Source of the DNA: an uncultured Lachnospiraceae bacterium
Lineage (GTDB): Bacteria > Bacillota > Clostridia > Lachnospirales > Lachnospiraceae
Assembly (NCBI GenBank): GCA_902779305.1
Contig: CACZBD010000001.1
Location: forward strand, 62,001 to 126,000
DNA length: 64,000 nucleotides
Reading direction: 5' to 3'
Shown here: one piece after another, positions 16,566-25,329 of the stretch
Position numbering within the stretch: position 1 is the first letter of the stretch
Layout of the letters: the number at the start of each line of letters is the position of its first letter
The notes under the pieces: model-generated
The model's database searches: none
Seen by the model: the letters and a program-made list of their open reading frames with translations, nothing else
Told to the model about the DNA's origin: nothing
Program-made: the position numbers and the translations under genes

Positions 16566-19148
16566 TTATTCGACCGGCGGGGTTGTGAGCGCCGCGCTGG
16601 CCGCATCCACGAAGTCATTGATCGTCATGCCGTCCGGGATCGCAAACAGCGGGATGCCGTTGATGTAACTGTGTACGCAGTACGGCGTGCTGGCATAAGG
16701 ATCACCGGTCGGATCCGCATAGATGACGCCGGTCCCGATGTACGGACAGGTATCGGAGGCGCGAAGCCCGGTTGCCGTGCAGACCGAACCGACCATATGC
16801 ATGTCACAGGTGGAAGAAGGCACATTGTCGATGGAGAAGATCTCGGAATATGCGCTGCCGTCCAGATCGCAAAGTCCCGGTACCGCGAGTTTTCCTGATT
16901 TCGAGCACACCGTTGCGGAAGTGATCCCTTCGGGCTGCTCGAATGTCTTATATTCCAGATCCTCATGGATCCTGCTCATGCAGGCTCTCCACAGGGCTTT
17001 TGCGATTCCCGTTTCCGTTTTTCCCATATGAACATTATTGTCATATCCGGCCCAGGCACCGCAGGTATAGTACGGTGTGAAGCCGCAGAACCAGACGTCC
17101 ACATCCTTACTAGTGGTACCGGTCTTGCCGGCGATCCCCATGTTTCCGAAATTGACTCTGCCGCCGGTTCCCTTGGTAACAACATCAACCATGGCGCTGG
17201 TCAGCAGATAGGCGGTGGTTTCCTTGATCACCTGACGGGTCTGCGGTGTGTTCTCGAGCAGCACGTTTCCGTCATGGTCCAGGACCTTGGTATAGAAGAC
17301 GGGCTTCGTATAAGTTCCGCCGTTGGCGATCGTTGCATAGGCGGCAGTGATCTCTAAGTTGGTGACACCGTCCGTGACGCCGCCGAGCGCAAGAGCCTGC
17401 GTGATATCGGAAGAGATCGAGCCGTCCCATTCGGTACGTCTGTCGATCAGGGTCGTGAAACCGAAGTTCTGCAGATAGTCAAAACCAAGCTGCGGACCGA
17501 TGTCCGTCAGGGTCTTTACCGCCACGATATTCAAGGACTGCTCGATCCCGTAGCGCACGGTACAGATCCCTTTGTAACCGGTGTCGTACCAGTTGGAAAC
17601 CGGACGTCCGTTCGCGTAGGAGAAGGGTTCGTCCACCTGCGTGCTTGCGAGCGTAAAGCCTGCGGAATCCAGCGCCGGCGCATAGGCTGCAAGGACCTTA
17701 AAGCAGGAACCGGGCTGGCGTTTGGTGTTGGTCGCGCGGTTCAGTGTCAGGGAAGCGGCTTTGGTCCCGCGTCCGCCGACGATCGCTTTGACTTCGCCGG
17801 TATGATGATCGATCAGTGTCATGGAAGCCTGCGGTTGCGGCGTGATCGATTTGGTCTCAGCTACGAAAGTGTAGCCGGGTTCTTCGACGAAAGCCTTATA
17901 TTCCTCGATCTTTGCGTTCGCATCTTCCTCGCTGTCAAAGATCATGTTAAAGGTCGGATCTTCCTGCTTGAAGTGACTTTCAAAATTCTCTTTACTGAAA
18001 TTCACCGGATCGCCGTTTGCGTCCTGATAGCTGACCTGATAGTTCAGGAGCCATTTGGTGCTTTCGGGATAGTTGTCGGGGTTCGCGAATTCCTCATCAC
18101 AGATCCTCTGCAGGGCGCGGTCCTGTGTGGTGAAGATGCTTAAACCGCCGCTGTAGAGCGCGTTGTAAGCCTGCGTGTAACTGTATCCTTTGATCTCCTG
18201 CAGATCGCTTAACACCTGGTCGGTCAGCTCGTCGACAAAGTAAGTATAGATCGTGTTTTTCTCGGTTTCCTCGTTGACGTTTTTGATCCTCGAATAGACG
18301 TCATCGGCCATCGCCTCATCAAATTCCGTCTGGGAAATGTAGCCCTGATCGCGCATTTTCCGAAGGACTTCTTCGCGTCTTCCGGCATTGTTCTCCGGGT
18401 GCGTGATCGGGTTCCAGCGGGAAGGGTTCTGCGTGATCGAGGCGATGACGGCGGATTCGGAAATGGTCAGCTCGCTCGCGGGTTTTCCGAAGTAACGGTT
18501 TGAGGCAGCCTGTACGCCGAGCGTACCCTGGCCTAAGTTGATGGTATTTAAGTAATTCTCCAGGATCGTATCCTTGTCCATGTTCTTCTCGAGCTGGATC
18601 GCGCAGTACTGCTCCTGGAATTTACGTTTGAATTTCTCGATCTTGCTGGACTCGCTTGTCCAGGAAGTGAAGACATTGTTCTTCAGCAGCTGCTGTGTGA
18701 TCGTGGATGCGCCCTGCGAGAGATCGCCGCTTAAAATGGCGGTCACGCCGGCACGCATGATACCCTGGATATCGATCCCGTTATGTGTGTAGAAACGCTC
18801 GTCCTCGATCGCGACAAAAGCATGCTGCGTATGCTCCGGGATCTTATCCAGCGTCACATAGATCCTGTTGGAATTCTCTGCGATCAGCTTGGTGATCGTG
18901 TTTCCTTTATTGTCATAGACCGTCGTGGAAAACCCTGCGGGTGATACGTCGACATTCGTAACATCCGGCGCCGTATCGATGACGCCCATGAAGATGCCGA
19001 CACCGCCGCAAAGGCCGATCACACAGGCGGCCACTGCGGCAAAGACCGCGATCTGAAAAATGATGATGGCAATGGATTTCCCCATTCTCGTCGTGGCGGA
19101 GTTCAGTGCCCTCTGCCTTTGACGGATCCCTGCTCTTCCGTAATTCAT
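16566..19148 (-). CDS. Class A penicillin-binding protein (transglycosylase/transpeptidase, PBP1 type, 860 aa)
   Basis: Bifunctional peptidoglycan synthase that polymerises lipid II and crosslinks stem peptides at the outer face of the membrane. Order: cytoplasmic basic tail, membrane helix (about residues 24-55), GT51 domain with EDERFYTHNGID (catalytic Glu about 115) and GASTITQQLLKN (about 146-157), then the transpeptidase domain. The active-site triad of motifs is present: S481-C-F-K484 (SxxK), S538-L-N (SxN) and K675-T-G-T (KTG). A short tail with several Cys follows (CSKSGK, TCDMH, DTCPYIG); cysteine-rich tails of this kind are seen in Clostridia PBPs. Length fits the family. The gene is monocistronic: promoter at 19219-19227, terminator inside the opposing gene. 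It could be named pbpA/ponA; the exact name is uncertain. Confidence 0.95.
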   Translation of the reverse strand: MNYGRAGIRQRQRALNSATTRMGKSIAIIIFQIAVFAAVAACVIGLCGGVGIFMGVIDTAPDVTNVDVSPAGFSTTVYDNKGNTITKLIAENSNRIYVTLDKIPEHTQHAFVAIEDERFYTHNGIDIQGIMRAGVTAILSGDLSQGASTITQQLLKNNVFTSWTSESSKIEKFKRKFQEQYCAIQLEKNMDKDTILENYLNTINLGQGTLGVQAASNRYFGKPASELTISESAVIASITQNPSRWNPITHPENNAGRREEVLRKMRDQGYISQTEFDEAMADDVYSRIKNVNEETEKNTIYTYFVDELTDQVLSDLQEIKGYSYTQAYNALYSGGLSIFTTQDRALQRICDEEFANPDNYPESTKWLLNYQVSYQDANGDPVNFSKENFESHFKQEDPTFNMIFDSEEDANAKIEEYKAFVEEPGYTFVAETKSITPQPQASMTLIDHHTGEVKAIVGGRGTKAASLTLNRATNTKRQPGSCFKVLAAYAPALDSAGFTLASTQVDEPFSYANGRPVSNWYDTGYKGICTVRYGIEQSLNIVAVKTLTDIGPQLGFDYLQNFGFTTLIDRRTEWDGSISSDITQALALGGVTDGVTNLEITAAYATIANGGTYTKPVFYTKVLDHDGNVLLENTPQTRQVIKETTAYLLTSAMVDVVTKGTGGRVNFGNMGIAGKTGTTSKDVDVWFCGFTPYYTCGAWAGYDNNVHMGKTETGIAKALWRACMSRIHEDLEYKTFEQPEGITSATVCSKSGKLAVPGLCDLDGSAYSEIFSIDNVPSSTCDMHMVGSVCTATGLRASDTCPYIGTGVIYADPTGDPYASTPYCVHSYINGIPLFAIPDGMTINDFVDAASAALTTPPVE

Positions 19149-19218
19149 AACGATTTCTTACTCCCTGTTCATCTGCCGCAAAAATCAAGGCGCGGCATGT
19201 TTACTCCACATCCTTAAC

Positions 19219-19227
19219 AGTATAGCA
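19219..19227 (-). promoter_or_regulatory. Extended -10 promoter for the PBP gene
   Basis: On the - strand TGCTATACT (19227-19219) gives an extended -10 (TGn-TATACT), 70 bases before the ATG; no convincing -35 is seen. Confidence 0.45.
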
Positions 19228-19278
19228 GAAATTCCGTTTAATAGGTAGTGAAAGTTTTGTAAACAGGTGACACAGCGG

Positions 19279-19307
19279 TTGATTTTGACATAAAAGTATT
19301 TTATGAT
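19279..19307 (+). promoter_or_regulatory. Promoter for the yigZ-mgtE pair
   Basis: TTGATT (19279-19284), 17-base spacer, TATGAT (19302-19307). A consensus TTGACA overlaps at 19285-19290 but is only 11 bases from the same -10, so it is less likely the -35 used. Confidence 0.5.
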
Positions 19308-19358
19308 AAAAACTGCTGTGAGTTTTGTCATGTGTTGCGGGATGGACAACAGGCTCCT

Positions 19359-19973
19359 ATGAGATATATCAAAGAAGGCGGAAGCGGCGAGATCGTTGAG
19401 AAAAAATCACGGTTTATCGCAACGCTGAAAGCGGTCAGTTCGGAAGAAGAGGCGGCCGCGTTCATCGCCGGGATCAAAAAACAATACTGGGATGCAAAGC
19501 ATAACTGCACGGCTTTTGTGATCGGAGAGGATGCGCAGATCACAAGGTGCAGCGATGACGGTGAGCCTTCGGGAACCGCGGGACGCCCGATGCTTAACGT
19601 ACTGACTTCTGCAGAGCTTACAAATGTCTGCGTGGTCGTGACGAGGTATTTTGGCGGAACGCTTCTTGGAACGGGCGGGCTGATCCGCGCCTATCAGGAG
19701 GCGGTCAAAGAAGGGCTGTCAAACTGTGTTATCGTGCAGAGAGTGAGCGCGACCGGTTACAGCGTGGAAACGGATTATAACGGAGCCGGAAAACTGCAGA
19801 ACCTTTTCGGCAGGGAAAACGTGATCGTTGAAAACAGCGATTTCAGCGAAAAGGTGATTTTTACGATCCTGCTTCTTAAGGAGCAGGAAGAAGAGATCTT
19901 AAAGAAGATTGCGGATCTGACGCTGGGGGCTGCCACGGTAAAAAAATGCGGCACGAAAATGGCGGAGATCTGA
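19359..19973 (+). CDS. yigZ: YigZ/IMPACT family protein (204 aa)
   Basis: Soluble protein of the UPF0029/IMPACT family. The N-terminal half contains the family signature: GEIVEKKSRFIA, DAKHNCTAFV, SDDGEPSGTAGRPM and VTRYFGGTLLGTGGL. The C-terminal half is the ferredoxin-like domain (YNGAGKLQNLF, ending MAEI). Bacterial members are linked to ribosome or translation stress by homology to eukaryotic IMPACT; the biochemical role is unsettled. ATG 19359 was chosen because homologues begin shortly before GEIVEKKSRF; its ribosome binding site is weak, and an in-frame GTG at 19332 remains possible. mgtE follows 38 bases later on the same strand without a terminator, so the two are probably co-transcribed. 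Confidence 0.85.
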   Translation: MRYIKEGGSGEIVEKKSRFIATLKAVSSEEEAAAFIAGIKKQYWDAKHNCTAFVIGEDAQITRCSDDGEPSGTAGRPMLNVLTSAELTNVCVVVTRYFGGTLLGTGGLIRAYQEAVKEGLSNCVIVQRVSATGYSVETDYNGAGKLQNLFGRENVIVENSDFSEKVIFTILLLKEQEEEILKKIADLTLGAATVKKCGTKMAEI

Positions 19974-20011
19974 ATCTATATTCTATAATTTAGAGAAACA
20001 GGAGGTGCGGG

Positions 20012-21364
20012 ATGCAGGAAGTGCAAATGGATGAAATTCTCGAATTGATCGAACAGAAACAGTACTCGCGCCTCAGGCAGGAATTGTCGGAATGGAATGA
20101 GGCCGATATTGCTGCGATCTTTGAAAAACTCCCAAAAGAAGAACTGATCAAGGTATTCAGGATCCTCCCCAAGACCATGGCGGCGGATGTTTTCGCGTAC
20201 CTTCCGATCGAGACGGAGCAGACGATCATCACATCGCTTACCGACCGTGAGGCGGCAAACATCATCAACAATCTGATGGCCGATGATGCGACCGACCTGA
20301 TGGAAGAGATGCCGGCGGGTGTTGTCAAGAAGCTTCTTGCCAATGCAAGCGCGGAAGCCCGTCGTGACATCAACCATCTGCTGCGTTATCCGGAGGATTC
20401 GGCCGGATCGATCATGACGGTCGAGTTCGTCGATCTCAAAGAAAATCTGACGGTCAAACAGGCGATCGACAGGATCCGCAAGACGGGCGTTGACAAGGAA
20501 ACCATCAATATCTGTTATGTTCTGGACAAAGAGCGGCACCTGATCGGTACGGTTGCCTTAAGATATCTGCTGCTGCATGACGAGGATGAGATCATCGGCG
20601 ACATCATGAACGACAACATCATTTCCTGCAACACGATGATGGACCAGGAAGAAGTTGCGATGCTGTTCTCCAAATATGACTTTACCACGATGCCGGTCGT
20701 GGACAACGAGGACCGGCTGGTCGGCATCATCACGATCGATGATATCGTCGATATCCTGCAGGAAGAGGCTACCGAGGATATTGAAAAAATGGCAGCTATC
20801 GTGCCGACCGACAAACCGTACATGAAAACGGGCGTCTTTGAGACCTGGAAGAAGCGTATTCCGTGGCTGCTTCTGCTGATGATCTCCGCAACCGTGACGG
20901 GCGGGATCATCACGCACTATGAGAACGCGCTCAGCACCTATGTCGTGCTGACATCCTTCATTCCGATGCTGATGGATACGGGCGGAAACGCCGGCGGACA
21001 GGCCAGCGTTACCATCATCCGTGGTCTTTCCTTAAATGAGATCTCTTTCCGGGATATTTTCAGGATCATGTGGAAGGAATCCCGCGTGGCACTGCTGTGC
21101 GGCCTGACGCTGGCGGTTGCGAATTTTGCCAAAATGATGATCATCGAGCGTGTATCGATCCCGGTGGCGCTGGTGGTCTGCCTGACGCTGATCATGGCCG
21201 TGCTTTTTGCCAAACTCGTCGGCTGCACGCTGCCGATGTTAGCGCAGAAGGTCGGGTTCGACCCTGCGGTCATGGCATCTCCTTTCATCACGACGATCGT
21301 GGATGCGCTTTCTCTCGTGATCTATTTCCAGGTGGCAACGCATCTGCTGCATCTGAAGGGTTGA
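20012..21364 (+). CDS. mgtE: Magnesium transporter MgtE (450 aa)
   Basis: Mg2+-gated Mg2+ channel in the cytoplasmic membrane. Domain order is standard: N domain of helical MgtE repeats (about 1-130; LPKEELIKVFRILP, DDATDLMEEMP), two CBS domains (about 135-255; DSAGSIMTVEFV, TTMPVVDNEDRLVGIITIDD), a plug helix, then five membrane helices (about 285-448). The pore signature MDTGGNAGGQ is intact near 325. Start ATG follows AGGAGGTG (20001-20008). Length matches the family (about 450). The 38-base gap to yigZ is too short for an M-box riboswitch and none is seen. A promoter for the following gene starts within 4 bases of the stop, so the mgtE transcript probably ends or reads through here; no clear terminator is visible. 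Confidence 0.95.
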   Translation: MQEVQMDEILELIEQKQYSRLRQELSEWNEADIAAIFEKLPKEELIKVFRILPKTMAADVFAYLPIETEQTIITSLTDREAANIINNLMADDATDLMEEMPAGVVKKLLANASAEARRDINHLLRYPEDSAGSIMTVEFVDLKENLTVKQAIDRIRKTGVDKETINICYVLDKERHLIGTVALRYLLLHDEDEIIGDIMNDNIISCNTMMDQEEVAMLFSKYDFTTMPVVDNEDRLVGIITIDDIVDILQEEATEDIEKMAAIVPTDKPYMKTGVFETWKKRIPWLLLLMISATVTGGIITHYENALSTYVVLTSFIPMLMDTGGNAGGQASVTIIRGLSLNEISFRDIFRIMWKESRVALLCGLTLAVANFAKMMIIERVSIPVALVVCLTLIMAVLFAKLVGCTLPMLAQKVGFDPAVMASPFITTIVDALSLVIYFQVATHLLHLKG

Positions 21365-21367
21365 GTC

Positions 21368-21396
21368 TTTACAAATTCTTTGAAAAGCACTAAAAT
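21368..21396 (+). promoter_or_regulatory. Possible promoter upstream of the maltose-type binding protein gene
   Basis: TTTACA (21368-21373), 17-base spacer, TAAAAT (21391-21396). It would give a leader of about 150 bases containing two stem-loops (CCGTGATC/GATCACGG at 21429-21455 and CAGCCGTAA/TTACGGGCTG at 21491-21530). Confidence 0.45.
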
Positions 21397-21428
21397 ATTT
21401 TTTGTGAAATCAGACGGTTTTTGTACTG

Positions 21429-21455
21429 CCGTGATCGCAGAAAGCATGATCACGG
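21429..21455. repeat. Inverted repeat in the malE-type leader (operator or stem-loop)
   Basis: CCGTGATC (21429-21436) and GATCACGG (21448-21455) form a perfect 8-bp dyad with an 11-base centre and no U-run. It may be a repressor site or an RNA stem; no known operator consensus is matched. Confidence 0.4.
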
Positions 21456-21552
21456 TATGGTCAGGGCTTCGGTTTCACAGACAGTTTCAGCAGCCGTAAC
21501 CTGCAAAATAACGCGGGATCTTACGGGCTGCATATAAAGGAGGAAAAGAATT

Positions 21553-22887
21553 ATGAAAAAGAAAGTACTGGCAGTGCTTCTTGCTGTATCCATGGTAGCG
21601 GCACTTTCCGGCTGCGGCGCAAATCAGGCGGCTACGGCAGTGGAAGGTGCAGCCGATCAGGCAGCAGAAGCGGTAGAAGAGAGTGTTGAAGAAGTAACCG
21701 ACGCTGTGGAAGAAGCAGTGGATGAAGTGGGCGAAGATTTCGGCACAGGCGAGATCAAGGTATGGGTTGCCGATGCGGTCGTTGATTTTACAAACGCCAA
21801 GATCGCTGAGTTCATGGAAGCAAATCCGCAGTATGCAGGCTACACCGTAACGGTTGAACCTGTCGGCGAAGGCGATGCTGCAGGCAACATGATCACGGAC
21901 GTACAGGGCGGCGCAGACATCTATGCGTTCGCACAGGACCAGATCGCAAGACTGGTTTCCGCAGGCGCTCTGGAAGAAGTTGCTCCCGAGAACGAAGCGG
22001 CAGTGAAGTCCGAAAACGATCCGGGTTCCGTATCCGCAGCAACGGTTGGCGGCGTGCTTTACGCTTATCCGCTGACATCCGATAACGGATATTTCCTGTA
22101 CTATGACAAGAGTGTCGTAACGGATCCCTCCAGTCTTGAGAAGATCCTTGCAGACTGCGAAGCAGCAGGCAAGAACTTCTATATGGAGATCAACTCCGGC
22201 TGGTATCAGACGGCATTCTTCTTCGCAACAGGATGTAAGCTCGAATACGAGACAGACGATCAGGGTAATTTCACGGCAGCAAATGTGACCTATGCATCTC
22301 CCGAAGGTGTTGTCGCACTGAAGAAGATGATCGAATTAAACGGCTCCAAGGCATTCCAGAACGGTTCCGCAGCCGGCGAAGCAACCAACGTAGCAGCGAT
22401 CGTTGACGGTACATGGGATTCCTCGACAGTAAAGGATCTGTTCGGTGACAACTATGCATGCGCGAAGCTGCCGACCTTTGAAGGCGCTGACGGCAAATCT
22501 TACCAGATGAGCGGTTTCGGCGGATTCAAACTTCTCGGCGTAAAACCGCAGGAAGACGACAACAAACTGGCTGTCTGCGATGCTCTGGCTGCATACCTTG
22601 CAAGCGGCGATGTACAGCTTGCAAGATACAACGAAGTCGGCTGGGGTCCGTCCAACTTGGCAGCGCAGGGCTCTGCTGATGTTAAGGCTGATGAGGCTCT
22701 CGCAGCACTCGGACAGCAGCTTGCATACACGATCCCGCAGGGACAGTACCCCGGCGAATACTGGGAGCTGGCAACTGCTCTCGGCGACAGTGTCAGAAAC
22801 GGTGAGATCTCTGCAAACAGCAGCGATGACGACCTGATGGCAACACTGCAGTCCTTCCAGGATACCTGCGTGGGATACGCGAAGTAG
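21553..22887 (+). CDS. Maltose/maltodextrin-type ABC transporter substrate-binding lipoprotein (444 aa)
   Basis: Extracellular receptor of a carbohydrate ABC importer, lipid-anchored. A signal peptide ends in a lipobox LSGC with Cys21. After it comes an Ala/Glu/Asp-rich linker (about 22-60), then the family 1 solute-binding domain, with GEIKVWVADAVVDF at its start and motifs DIYAFAQDQIARL, YAYPLTSDNGYFLYYDKS and YPGEYWELATALGD, as in MalE-like proteins of Clostridia. AAAGGAGG (21536-21543) precedes ATG 21553. Permeases and an amylase follow, supporting an alpha-glucan oligosaccharide substrate. Three stem-loops, one with a full U-tail, separate it from the permease genes, so binding protein is expected in excess. 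Substrate is inferred from context and family, not from binding residues. Confidence 0.9.
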   Translation: MKKKVLAVLLAVSMVAALSGCGANQAATAVEGAADQAAEAVEESVEEVTDAVEEAVDEVGEDFGTGEIKVWVADAVVDFTNAKIAEFMEANPQYAGYTVTVEPVGEGDAAGNMITDVQGGADIYAFAQDQIARLVSAGALEEVAPENEAAVKSENDPGSVSAATVGGVLYAYPLTSDNGYFLYYDKSVVTDPSSLEKILADCEAAGKNFYMEINSGWYQTAFFFATGCKLEYETDDQGNFTAANVTYASPEGVVALKKMIELNGSKAFQNGSAAGEATNVAAIVDGTWDSSTVKDLFGDNYACAKLPTFEGADGKSYQMSGFGGFKLLGVKPQEDDNKLAVCDALAAYLASGDVQLARYNEVGWGPSNLAAQGSADVKADEALAALGQQLAYTIPQGQYPGEYWELATALGDSVRNGEISANSSDDDLMATLQSFQDTCVGYAK

Positions 22888-22906
22888 ATCATGGCACGCC
22901 GTGCTG

Positions 22907-22935
22907 AACGAGAAAATGCTGTGCATTTTCTCGTT
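22907..22935 (+). repeat. Perfect 13-bp hairpin after the binding-protein gene
   Basis: AACGAGAAAATGC (22907-22919) pairs with GCATTTTCTCGTT (22923-22935) around a 3-base loop. It is 20 bases after the stop and has no U-run, so it is more likely an mRNA 3'-end stabiliser than a terminator. Confidence 0.6.
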
Positions 22936-22952
22936 TAGGGCTGGCGCACTAT

Positions 22953-23016
22953 CATGCAATTATCATCAAGCTCAGCTTCCATGCAAGCATGACGCTGACC
23001 TTAATGAAATTGCATG
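22953..23016 (+). repeat. Long imperfect stem-loop in the malE-malF gap
   Basis: CATGCAATTATCATCAAG (22953-22970) continuing to CTCAGC pairs with the segment GCTGACC...AATTGCATG (ends 23016), about 22 paired positions with a few mismatches and one bulge. The loop contains a second small palindrome CATGC-AA-GCATG. Confidence 0.55.
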
Positions 23017-23043
23017 GCACGGCTTGCAGAAAAATGATATAAT

Positions 23044-23076
23044 AAACCCGGCGGATGAATTTCCGCCGGGTTTTTT
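23044..23076 (+). terminator. Intrinsic terminator between binding protein and permeases
   Basis: AAACCCGGCGGA (23044-23055) pairs perfectly with TCCGCCGGGTTT (23062-23073), 6-base loop, then TTTTTT to 23076. A TATAAT at 23038-23043 directly precedes it, but no -35 at the right distance is seen. Partial read-through would lower permease expression relative to the binding protein. Confidence 0.85.
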
Positions 23077-23116
23077 GATTTTCATATCATAACAGAGGAT
23101 GCAGGGGGCATTTCTT

Positions 23117-24469
23117 ATGGGAAAAGGGATCATCAGAATCTTTCAGACCATCGGCGCCGCATTTAAGGAAGGAGACTTCCGGTGCAGGATCTCATTTCTG
23201 CTCATGGGGTTCGGACAACTCTTAAGAGGGCAGTTTGTCAAAGGCGCCGCATTCATGTTACTCGAGGGCGCGTTCATCAAGTATATGGTGAGTTTCGGCG
23301 CCCGTTATTTTTCCAAACTTTCCACACTCGGAACGGTGGCGACGCAGAAAGTCCGCCGCAAGACCATTTACGGGGACAACAGTTTTCTGATCCTGCTGTT
23401 CGGGATCCTGACGGTCTTTGTCATTCTGGCATTTGCCGTTCTGTGGTATCTGAATGTCAAGGATAACTACGAGATCTTAAAGCTTGTCCGTGAAGGCAAG
23501 AAGATCCCGACGAACAAAGAGAATCTGGCGTCTCTTTTTGACAAAAACTTTGACAAGACGCTGCTGGCGCTTCCCGTGACCGGCATTTTTGTGTTCACGG
23601 TCCTGCCGATCGTCTTTATGATCTGCGTCGCGTTTACGAATTATGATAAAAATCACCAGGCGCCGACGAACCTGTTTACCTGGGTGGGACTTGAAAACTT
23701 CGAACACCTTTTGTCCTTCGGCTCCTCCGGCATGGGCAGAACCTTTGCGCAGGTCCTGATCTGGACACTGGTATGGGCGTTCTTTGCAACATTTCTGGAT
23801 TATTTCTTAGGACTCGCCGTTGCAATCCTCATCAACAAAAAGGGGATCAGATTCAAGAAACTCTGGCGGACGCTTCTGGTCGTGACCATTGCGGTACCGC
23901 AGTTCGTATCCCTGCTTTACGTGATGAAGATGTTTGCCAATGACGGACTGATCAACGGGTATCTCATGAAGTGGGGGTGGATCTCCTCGCCGATCCAGTT
24001 CTGGGTGGATCCGATGCTTGCGCGGATCACGATCATCGTGGTCAATATCTGGATCGGGATCCCGTACATGATGCTGATCGCCACGGGCCTTCTGATGAAC
24101 ATCCCCGAGGACCTCTACGAGAGCGCAAGGATCGACGGCGCATCGGGCTGGCAGATGTTCCGGAAGATCACCCTGCCGTACATGCTGTTCGTGACGGGGC
24201 CGTTTTTGCTCACGCAGTTTACCAACAATCTCAACAACTTCAACGTGATCTACCTGCTGACGCAGGGAAAACCTTTGAGTATGAAGTTGGCGGAAAATGC
24301 CGGAAACACCGACCTTCTGGTCACCTGGCTCTATAAGATGACGGTGCTCGATACCAATTACCGGATGGCGGCGGTCATCGGGATCATGGTATTCATTGTA
24401 ACGGCTGTCGTATCCCTTGTGGTCTACAACATGCTGCCGTCGGTAAGAGATGAGGAGGGCTTCCAATGA
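23117..24469 (+). CDS. malF: Maltodextrin ABC transporter permease, MalF type (450 aa)
   Basis: Inner-membrane subunit of the sugar importer. Start ATG 23117 is preferred because GGGGG lies 8 bases upstream; an ATG at 23099 in frame has only AGAGG one base away. The N-terminal region includes an extra helix before the core, as in MalF. A cytoplasmic/periplasmic loop (about 95-150) is followed by six core helices and the EAA loop motif ESARIDGASGWQMFRKITLP (about 340-360), which contacts the ATPase. TQFTNNLNNFNVIYLLTQG is typical of maltose permeases. The 3' end overlaps the next gene by 4 bases (ATGA), so the two are translationally coupled. No ATP-binding subunit is encoded here; an MsmK/MalK-like ATPase elsewhere is inferred. 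Confidence 0.93.
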   Translation: MGKGIIRIFQTIGAAFKEGDFRCRISFLLMGFGQLLRGQFVKGAAFMLLEGAFIKYMVSFGARYFSKLSTLGTVATQKVRRKTIYGDNSFLILLFGILTVFVILAFAVLWYLNVKDNYEILKLVREGKKIPTNKENLASLFDKNFDKTLLALPVTGIFVFTVLPIVFMICVAFTNYDKNHQAPTNLFTWVGLENFEHLLSFGSSGMGRTFAQVLIWTLVWAFFATFLDYFLGLAVAILINKKGIRFKKLWRTLLVVTIAVPQFVSLLYVMKMFANDGLINGYLMKWGWISSPIQFWVDPMLARITIIVVNIWIGIPYMMLIATGLLMNIPEDLYESARIDGASGWQMFRKITLPYMLFVTGPFLLTQFTNNLNNFNVIYLLTQGKPLSMKLAENAGNTDLLVTWLYKMTVLDTNYRMAAVIGIMVFIVTAVVSLVVYNMLPSVRDEEGFQ

Positions 24470-25323
24470 AAAAGAAAAAGATTGCGGGCAATATCGTTTC
24501 CTATATCGTTTTGATCTTGATCAGCATCGTCTGGCTGTTCCCGTTTTTCGGCCTGTTTCTGCAGAGTTTCAGAAGCTATGATCCTAAAGTCGAATACGGC
24601 GGCATGGTCGACTATCTGGTTCCGAAGACGTTTTCTCTTGATAACTACAGGTTTTTGTTCAGCGGACAGACCAACTTCTTAAAATGGTACGCCAACACGC
24701 TCATCATCGCGATCTGTGTAGCCGTGATCCAGACCGTTATCGTGCTCTGCGTCAGTTATGCGCTTTCGAGAATGCGTTTTTCGGGCAGGACCTTCCTGAT
24801 GCGCTTCTGGCTGATCCTCGGGATGTTCCCGGGTTTCCTGACGATGATCTGTCTGTATTTTCTGCTGAAGCAGTTCGGCCTGACGCAGGCAGGTGCGGTA
24901 CCCGGCCTGATCCTGGTCGGGACGGCAAGTTCGGGTATGGGCTACTATGTCTGCAAGGGTTATTTTGATACGATCCCGAAAGCGCTGGATGATGCGGCTA
25001 GGATCGACGGCGCTACCAGGGCGCGCGTGTTCTTCACGATGACGATCCCGATGAGCAAGCCCATCATCATCTATACCGCCCTCGTTGCCTTTATGGCACC
25101 CTGGTGCGATTATGTGTTTGCTTCCTATGTGGCCTTCGGCCATGACGAGAGTTTCAACGTGGCGGTGGCCATGACGAGATGGGTATGGACCAACGACTAT
25201 CAGGGCTATTTTACCAGGTTCTGTGCCGGCGGGATCCTGATCGCGATCCCCGTCACGATCCTGTTCATGTGCCTGCAGAAGTACTATGTGGAAGGTGTCA
25301 CGGGAGGCGCCGTGAAGGGTTGA
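24466..25323 (+). CDS. malG: Maltodextrin ABC transporter permease, MalG type (285 aa)
   Basis: Second membrane subunit, paired with the preceding MalF-type protein. Six membrane helices are visible; the EAA loop DDAARIDGATRARVFFTMTIP lies around residues 175-195. The segment GSxxVPKTFSLDNY (here DYLVPKTFSLDNYRFLF) before the core and the C-terminal YYVEGVTGGAVKG are hallmarks of MalG-like permeases. It overlaps malF by 4 bases and is followed 6 bases later by the amylase gene, so all three form one unit. Length fits the family. Confidence 0.94.
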   Translation: MKKKKIAGNIVSYIVLILISIVWLFPFFGLFLQSFRSYDPKVEYGGMVDYLVPKTFSLDNYRFLFSGQTNFLKWYANTLIIAICVAVIQTVIVLCVSYALSRMRFSGRTFLMRFWLILGMFPGFLTMICLYFLLKQFGLTQAGAVPGLILVGTASSGMGYYVCKGYFDTIPKALDDAARIDGATRARVFFTMTIPMSKPIIIYTALVAFMAPWCDYVFASYVAFGHDESFNVAVAMTRWVWTNDYQGYFTRFCAGGILIAIPVTILFMCLQKYYVEGVTGGAVKG

Positions 25324-25329
25324 TCCCAG

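Noticed and set aside
19285..19307. Consensus TTGACA paired with TATGAT as the yigZ promoter
   Set aside because: The spacer would be 11 bases; TTGATT six bases upstream gives the normal 17.
19973..20012. M-box magnesium riboswitch before mgtE
   Set aside because: The gap to the upstream gene is only 38 bases, too short for this RNA.
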